Below are positions 58,801 through 64,000 of a DNA stretch of 64,000 nt, piece after piece; the stretch's first letter is position 1; each line of letters starts with the position of its first letter. The stretch comes from Tigriopus japonicus. Its lineage: Eukaryota > Arthropoda > Copepoda > Harpacticoida > Harpacticidae. The notes beneath the pieces were generated by a model, which was given only the letters and a program-made list of their open reading frames with translations, was not told the origin of the DNA and made no database searches. The translations under genes and the position numbers were made by a program. The DNA is taken from NCBI GenBank assembly GCA_010645155.1, contig JAAGOF010000051.1:449324-513323 (forward strand), given 5' to 3'.

Positions 58801-60075
58801 ATTGTTTCGTTTTATAGCATCATGAGCAAATGTCGTGGTCAGACGGTTGGCCAACAAAATATGATAATTGGGGCAATGACCTTGAAGTGGGAGTGGACAA
58901 AGATCTATGTGGACAGTACAATACTACCGATGGCAAATGGTACATCACCAGTTGCGATCAAGAACTTAGCTTTGCTTGCAAATATTCTGAGAGTAAGAGA
59001 CCAAAAGAATATTTTTGCAGACAAAATAATTGTAACAAGAGATTGATTGCAGAGGTTCCTCCAACGCCTGGTCCTTTTGGCGAATGCCCTGACGATTGGG
59101 AAGATTTGCCTGGACCTTTCTGTTATAGTATGCCTGAAGAATCGGGTCTGAGAGTTCAAAAATTCTCCGAAGCTTTGTTCCAATGTCAAAAAAGAGGGGG
59201 TAGCCTTTTGAGTATTGAAGACGAAGAGGAAAATGCGAGGGTCCAAAAATTCATTCAAGATATTGACCATGACGTTTGGTTGGGATTGGTTGATGTTGGG
59301 GATGGAGGTATTTTTGTTACTTATCCGATGATTTTGTGTCACTTATGAGTTATGACCTTGTTGAATTTCAGATTGGAAGTGGTTAGACGATTCAGCATTT
59401 TTTTACACTAATTGGGCTCCAGAAGAGCCCAATGATGGGACAGAAGAATGTGGCATGATGTTTCACTTAAACGGACAATGGAATGATTTCAATTGCAACT
59501 CATATGAACTTGGATATGTTTGCAAAAGAGGAAAAAGTAAGCAGTCGACTCAAATGAAATCGTTCAATTTATTGACTTTACAATCCAATTTAAGTTCAAG
59601 GTCCGACTACTCCAAAACCAGACGATATTTCGAGAACTTCTCCCGAAACAACGCCTCATTCTCACCCAACGACTACTTCTCAAACATCGACAACCACAAA
59701 ACAAGAAAATGGTCCACAGGATCCAAAGGGTAAGAATCCAATCGCGATTTCTTAATGTAAAGAGTAAGATTTACTCTTTATTTCATTTCAGGAGGCATCG
59801 GGGGAGGGGCAATTGCTGGTATCGTGATCGCCACTTTGATTGTGGTCGGAGGAGTTGTGGCTGGACTAATTATTTACAAGAAAAAAGACGTCACGACATT
59901 GAAACAGTTTTCGTATGGGAAACAGAAACAAACACGTGGAGAGAGCTACGATAGCCCAGTGTATCTTAACTGTAAGTGGTCATCATTTTTTTTTTAATTT
60001 TATAACCAACTTTAAGATACATATTTTCTTTCAGTTCAAGATGAAGAGCAAGAAGATACTCCAAAACATCAATAG
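49807..60075 (+). CDS. Giant transmembrane receptor with 15 C-type lectin domains
   Basis: Thirty-one exons join in frame to about 2,329 residues: 49807-49867, 49953-50119, 50195-50319, 50393-50567, 50637-50801, 50860-50945, 52143-52249, 52307-52543, 52603-52908, 52968-53249, 53309-53479, 53552-53731, 53799-54038, 54105-54146, 54217-54387, 54451-54681, 54749-55138, 55217-55561, 55775-56364, 56431-56546, 56610-56752, 56817-57132, 57196-57812, 57889-58319, 58382-58732, 58818-58992, 59053-59307, 59372-59536, 59601-59729, 59792-59971, 60035-60075. A signal peptide (MKRQRADFAFLAAFLTSFLT) leads into lectin domains 1-7, a nested pair (8/9), then 10-15. A Thr/Pro-rich stalk, one membrane helix (GAIAGIVIATLIVVGGVVAG) and a ~45-residue tail with SYDSPVYLNF (YxxF endocytic / YxN type) follow. 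It resembles the mannose-receptor family but has no ricin-B or FnII module and more lectin domains than the usual 8-10. Domains 5, 12 and 15 keep EPN and WND, so sugar binding is plausible. Most introns are phase 1. AATAAA is at 60,153. Confidence 0.88.
50946..52142. other. Long intron 6 of the lectin receptor
   Basis: The only kilobase-scale intron of the gene, splitting lectin domain 2. It is AT-rich with a G-rich run (GGGGTGGGTGGGGGTGAGGGGGG-like) near 50,992-51,012. I see no gene or recognisable mobile element. Confidence 0.6.
55217..56364 (+). other. Nested C-type lectin domains (one inserted in another)
   Basis: Exons 18-19 encode, in order: the N-half of domain A (GCDPGWELWEENCYL to ENDFINTLIHSNS, cysteines 1-3), the N-half of domain B (YCKSDW...KQCFK...KDC), the C-half of B (MWLGATDK...EQC...WNDDKC...YVCE) and the C-half of A (MWIGLSDL...KDC...RSC...SICKK, cysteines 4-6). 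Each of A and B thus has a full set of six cysteines if B sits inside A. The insertion point is the loop between helix 2 and the WIGL strand, the same place where other domains of this gene carry a phase-1 intron. Confidence 0.75.
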
Positions 60076-60868
60076 ATACTTGAATCAATGAACGTGCATT
60101 TAAGCAACTAGCATTTAACTACTTTGTTCTCGTCATTCGTGGTAAATAACGAAATAAACCTTAGGTCTTTGGGCAACAGACCATTTTTATACTTGTATCT
60201 TGTTTTTTACACGAAGTACGACAGCACAAATTCAGGTGCTTTGCTTAATGGTTGTTTTTTTCCTCTTGAAATTTTGAGACTTTGCTAAACATCGGAAGAA
60301 ATGTCTAAGACTTCAAGATTAAAAAAAATGAACATGCAATATTGAATATCTTTTCTAAAGACCATTGGGATAGTAAATGCTCCTTTAATTATGATAAAAT
60401 CCTACAATAAGAACTCACAGTCAAGCCACTTTTTTGCAAAGTGTGTCTTTTAAGAATTCCAGTAACTTCTAAAAATCAAACGATCCAAAAGTTTTAGGTC
60501 CTCATCAACCAAAAGGGTGTCATGTGATTTTCTCACCGACCGCTGATTGATTTCATCATGTACAGAACTCTCCATTTGTGGAAGATAGCACATCAATGAC
60601 CACGAACCTACATCACAAGTCATGTGAATCAAAGGCCTCGTGAGAAATGTCGAGTACAAAGTTAAGCAACCGGTCTTCCAGAAGCGCGGACAGAACCTTT
60701 ATCTGTTAGTGCTCTCTCCTTTTATCAGCTGCATGCCGATTCTGCTCAGAACATTCAAGCACAATCGTACGTTCACAACAATTCTTGATTATCCCTTGAC
60801 AAACTGAAGATATCATACGATTGAGGCATAGAAAATCTTGCTTAGTCCACCAACTGTGCCAGTGAATA
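60076..60868. other. Intergenic between lectin receptor and phosphatase
   Basis: The left part is the receptor 3' untranslated region with AATAAA at 60,153-60,158. The rest has no supported feature and should contain the phosphatase promoter. Confidence 0.6.
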
Positions 60869-61606
60869 ATGAAGCAGATCCAAGGGGTTTTAGCTTTCGA
60901 CTTTGATGATACTCTGATCACAAATGTCCCCGAAGAGACCATCCTTCAGTGGTGTGCCAAATTCTCGGAACCTGGTGATCTTCCTCAACCATCCATGTAC
61001 ATGAAGGACATTGTTGACTATCAAAACGATGTCTTCAGTCTGGTCTTTAAAAAAGGCAAAACTCTTCAAGATATCCTCAAACAAGCGGAATTCAAATACA
61101 TGTCTCCGGGCATGATCCCACTCTTGGAAGAAGTGAGATCGCGATTGGGCTTTAAGGTCATGATTGTGACTGACAACAATTCTGTGATTTTGAACCACTC
61201 GTTGAAGTATTTAGGCATTGCTCATTTGATTGACGAAATTGTAGTCAATCCTGCTGAGGTCAATGCCCAAGGTCAACTCGTCGTGTCACCTTGGCAAATT
61301 CAAGATCATTGTAAACTCAGCTTCCGAAATCTTTGCAAAGGACAGGCTTTGTTTGAATATGTGGAAAAACTGGAGAAGACCAGCGGACGGAAAGTGGATT
61401 TTGTGGGATACTGCGGGGATAACCGGAATGACGTCTGTCCGGCCTTAAGACTTCGCGAGGGTGACATTGCTTTCCCACGCATTGGACATCCGCTAGTCCA
61501 ATTACTTGAGGCCAAGCAGTCCCAAATGAAAGCCGATATTGTTCCATGGTCAACGGGTCAGGACATTTTAAATGCCATTGACGCAAAGCTTCAAACTCTT
61601 GGTTGA
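60869..61606 (+). CDS. PHOSPHO2: PHOSPHO1/PHOSPHO2-type HAD phosphatase
   Basis: A single exon of 245 residues, the usual size for this family. PHOSPHO1 hydrolyses phosphocholine and phosphoethanolamine, and PHOSPHO2 acts on pyridoxal 5'-phosphate; I cannot tell which substrate applies here. HAD motif I is FDFDDTL (nucleophile D11, acid/base D13). Motif II is MIVTDNNS near 100, and motif IV is GYCGDNRNDVCPA near 190. The family signatures DIVVNPA-like EIVVNPAEV, the cysteine-containing CK segment and FPRIGHPLVQ/GDIAFPR are all present. No signal peptide is seen, so it is likely cytosolic. The ATG at 60,869 gives the standard short N-terminus before motif I. Confidence 0.92.
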   Translation: MKQIQGVLAFDFDDTLITNVPEETILQWCAKFSEPGDLPQPSMYMKDIVDYQNDVFSLVFKKGKTLQDILKQAEFKYMSPGMIPLLEEVRSRLGFKVMIVTDNNSVILNHSLKYLGIAHLIDEIVVNPAEVNAQGQLVVSPWQIQDHCKLSFRNLCKGQALFEYVEKLEKTSGRKVDFVGYCGDNRNDVCPALRLREGDIAFPRIGHPLVQLLEAKQSQMKADIVPWSTGQDILNAIDAKLQTLG

Positions 61607-64000
61607 TTTTCGTTGCCGACAACCAGTTTGTGTGAAGTGCAAACCGTGATCCAAAACGGTTTTGATCGGTTCTTGAGAAATATCATACAACCCAACCTCT
61701 TAAAGACTTTCAGCGAAGGCGAGATAACCGAGAAAGCGTCAAGATCGAAACAAATAACAGTCGCATTTTTCCCTTGCATCATAGATAAAAGATACGTTGA
61801 CCTTTGATTTCGCATTATGTAATTCATGAAATGAGAATAAGATCATGCATTTCCAAATCTGACAAAATAGTGCCTTCGGCAAACCTGATTTTCTCTACAA
61901 GTACAAAGATCCTACGAAAGTAAAGTACATACACGTACAGTACATACACGTGTCCAATTCAGTCTTCACAAGAAAAAAGGCGCGTTATTTGATCTTACTA
62001 TGCCATCTTGTTCCGTCTCCAAAACCGAACATGTGTTGGCAGATTAGAAGTTGTATTAGTACATGATGCACAAGACCCCCTTGGGAGAGAGTGCTGGTAT
62101 GTTATGTATTGGCTGAATGTACCGGGTCGTGGAAAGTGATGAAAAATTTCTTGCCTCGTTTGGAGCAGCCGGTGCCCTAATGGTTATGTAGACGGCAGAG
62201 CAACACGTCCAGAATGGGATCAGAACCTAACTAGCCTCTTAACACTTTCTAGAAATAGAATAGTGAGGCTTTGTATCATGGAAAATGTCCCATGGAACAA
62301 GGAAATCCCTCAGCAACGGAAAGGGTCGCGGTGGCGCATTCTGGAACAAGTTTGGCCCGGTTCTTCTTTTTTTAACTTACTCCTTCGAGGAGGATCAAGA
62401 GGAAGTGCTACAAGAAGGACCAAAATGTAAAATTGCCCCAATGTTCTACCCGTTTAGAATAAGAAGTGGAAACAATTCGTCATTCGCTCTATGCGTTGTT
62501 GGGACCCAAAAGCCTCAGTGAAGTCAGAGCAGACATTAAAAAAGAGGGGATCAGGATGACATAAACCCCATTCCGTGGTTCATCATGGCATCTGTCCAAG
62601 ATTCAATCCAGAGGAATTTCTCAAAAGGACAGATTTGTCTTGAGTTGGCAATTTTCGGCATGGAATCATGGAATATTGATTCGGAAACAAGCTAAATCTG
62701 AGCGATTTGCTTTAAATCCATTTGAAGAGTACTACCAAATATTTCACAAGAACCATGTAGCTACAACAATGAATTCTTGCGAGAAACGCTGTTGCAAGCA
62801 ATTTGATTATATGTCTTCCTTCGGGCAAAAAGCCACAAGAAGATAACCCGAAGGTAAAAGCCCTTTTTGTATTTGTCCAAAGCTTATGCAGGCTGGCTTG
62901 AACTCAAGTGCGCGGGGTTTCTACGTACCTGAAGATTCATCTGTTTGGTCAGCATCGTCCTTATTTTCTCCCATTCGGCTTCAGTAATTGTGCAAATACT
63001 CACAAGACGCAATTACTTCTAACAATATTTATTATTTGCTTTGGTAGGGAACTGAGTTCAACCAGCCAACTCTAAATATGAAGAGGTCGACAAAGCTTTG
63101 TCATCCCAGAAGAAGATACCAATGGTAACATCATGTTCAGGATCAAATGTCATAGGAAATGTGCGGGTGAATATGTTTTCAAGGGAGATCCCTGAACTGC
63201 AAACTCCTCAAAAACAAGAGTCCTTGGAGTGAATGGAAAACGTTTCATAGTTCTATTTTAACACACCCACACCGTTCACTTCTTAGCTCTCAGAATCTGA
63301 AACGTGGGGTGCAAAAGGACAGAAAGATGGATTTTCATTCTTGCTATTCTTTCCTTACTGTTGCATACCTTACCCTTCTCGCTTCCGTCACCTTTTTCAA
63401 TGAATACATTTGCTATCCAGTTCTCAACTTGAGATAGGCACCAAAAGAGGCAAACTCTTTTTTCCTGTTGGGCGACAATTCCATTAGAGATATTTTGTTC
63501 CCACTAGTCGACAACGGCAACATGATCCGCTTCTAAACCATTATGCAACAAGAACTATTATTGTAGCTTCACTCTTGCAAACATGGCGCTCAGTTTGTGC
63601 CATTGATTAATCATCTCAATGGATAAACAGAACATCTTGTATTGGAAAAAGGAGCCAGCAAATATTGACATAAGGTGGTTTATCACTCAACTCGAAAGTT
63701 TAAGGGACCACCGAGGCTGGGTCCTGTAAGAGATGAAATGGCAAGAATTTTACATTTTGAGTGGATGTTCAATCAAGTTCAAGGGTCCATTGATTTCCCA
63801 TGATAATCTCCCATCTAATCTCCCCCTCAGAATAAGTGGCCCGATGGTTCAACGGAACATGATTCAGAAATGAGCACACCAGCATTCGATGTCAAGAAAC
63901 CAGTAATAGTTGGCGAAGGTTTCGAGTTGGACCTGACAAGGGATTAAGTTTCCCCATGAGGCTATTTTTCGTAGCGCGAACGCAAAGCCAAGAAGTTATG
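61607..64000. other. Right-end region without a supported gene
   Basis: Open frames here are all under 80 codons and I recognise none of them. A short direct repeat (GTACATACACGT-like) occurs at about 61,924-61,952. The rest looks like ordinary intergenic DNA or introns of a gene beyond the window. Confidence 0.5.

Noticed and set aside
62285..62846. Short plus-strand frames near the right end
   Set aside because: They are under 80 codons, without homology or splice support.

Overview
This is a eukaryotic, almost certainly arthropod, genomic window. Genes have spliced exons with GT/AG introns, many only 60-310 bases long. Several have AATAAA signals just past the stop. A degenerate TTAGG array (the arthropod telomere motif) lies near the left end. 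A papilin-like matrix protein, a motile-cilium protein (CFAP206) and compact gene packing fit a crustacean. A copepod is my best guess, but that is inference, not something the sequence proves. I found no prokaryotic, organellar, CRISPR or clearly viral sequence.

Layout. 1-3.9 kb: repeat-rich DNA (foldback element, TTAGG array, SINE-like element, GTT minisatellite). 3.97-7.33 kb: papilin-like secreted protein (+, two exons). 7.3-20.4 kb: about 13 kb with no gene I can support. 20.4-22.0 kb: a 540-residue protein I do not recognise (+). 24.5-25.0 kb: COX20 (-, three tiny exons). 25.2-27.4 kb: exocyst subunit EXOC7/Exo70 (-). 28.7-31.1 kb: pseudokinase SCYL3 (-, eight exons). 31.9-33.7 kb: CFAP206 (+, three exons). 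34.55-34.67 kb: assembly gap of Ns flanked by a duplicated segment. 34.8-35.4 kb: mitoribosomal protein L13 (+). 36.8-37.6 kb: UNC50 (+). 37.9-38.5 kb: mitoribosomal protein S10 (-). 39.9-40.7 kb: TFIIA alpha/beta (+). 40.9-41.6 kb: DIABLO/SMAC-like protein (+). 41.9-44.7 kb: bifunctional PAPS synthase (-, six exons) with a small membrane-protein gene inside one intron. 45.1-46.2 kb: RBM34 (+). 46.3-49.5 kb: tandem C2-domain protein (+, four exons, LINE debris in its last intron). 49.8-60.1 kb: a very large transmembrane C-type lectin receptor (+, 31 exons, about 2,329 residues, 15 lectin domains). 60.9-61.6 kb: PHOSPHO1/2-type HAD phosphatase (+). 61.6-64 kb: no supported gene.

Most of the middle (24-46 kb) is housekeeping: mitochondrial translation (MRPL13, MRPS10), complex IV assembly (COX20), apoptosis (DIABLO), exocytosis (EXOC7), Golgi traffic (UNC50, SCYL3), transcription (TFIIA), nucleolar RNA binding (RBM34) and sulfate activation (PAPSS). 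SCYL3/CFAP206 and PAPSS/RBM34 are head-to-head pairs that may share promoters. The flanks carry extracellular proteins: the papilin-like protein on the left and the lectin receptor on the right.

The most notable structure is in the lectin receptor. Around 55.2-56.4 kb the halves of two C-type lectin domains occur in the order N-half A, N-half B, C-half B, C-half A, so one complete domain appears to be inserted inside another. Exon joins were worked out by eye. For every spliced gene the summed exon lengths divide by three and the joined frame stays open.
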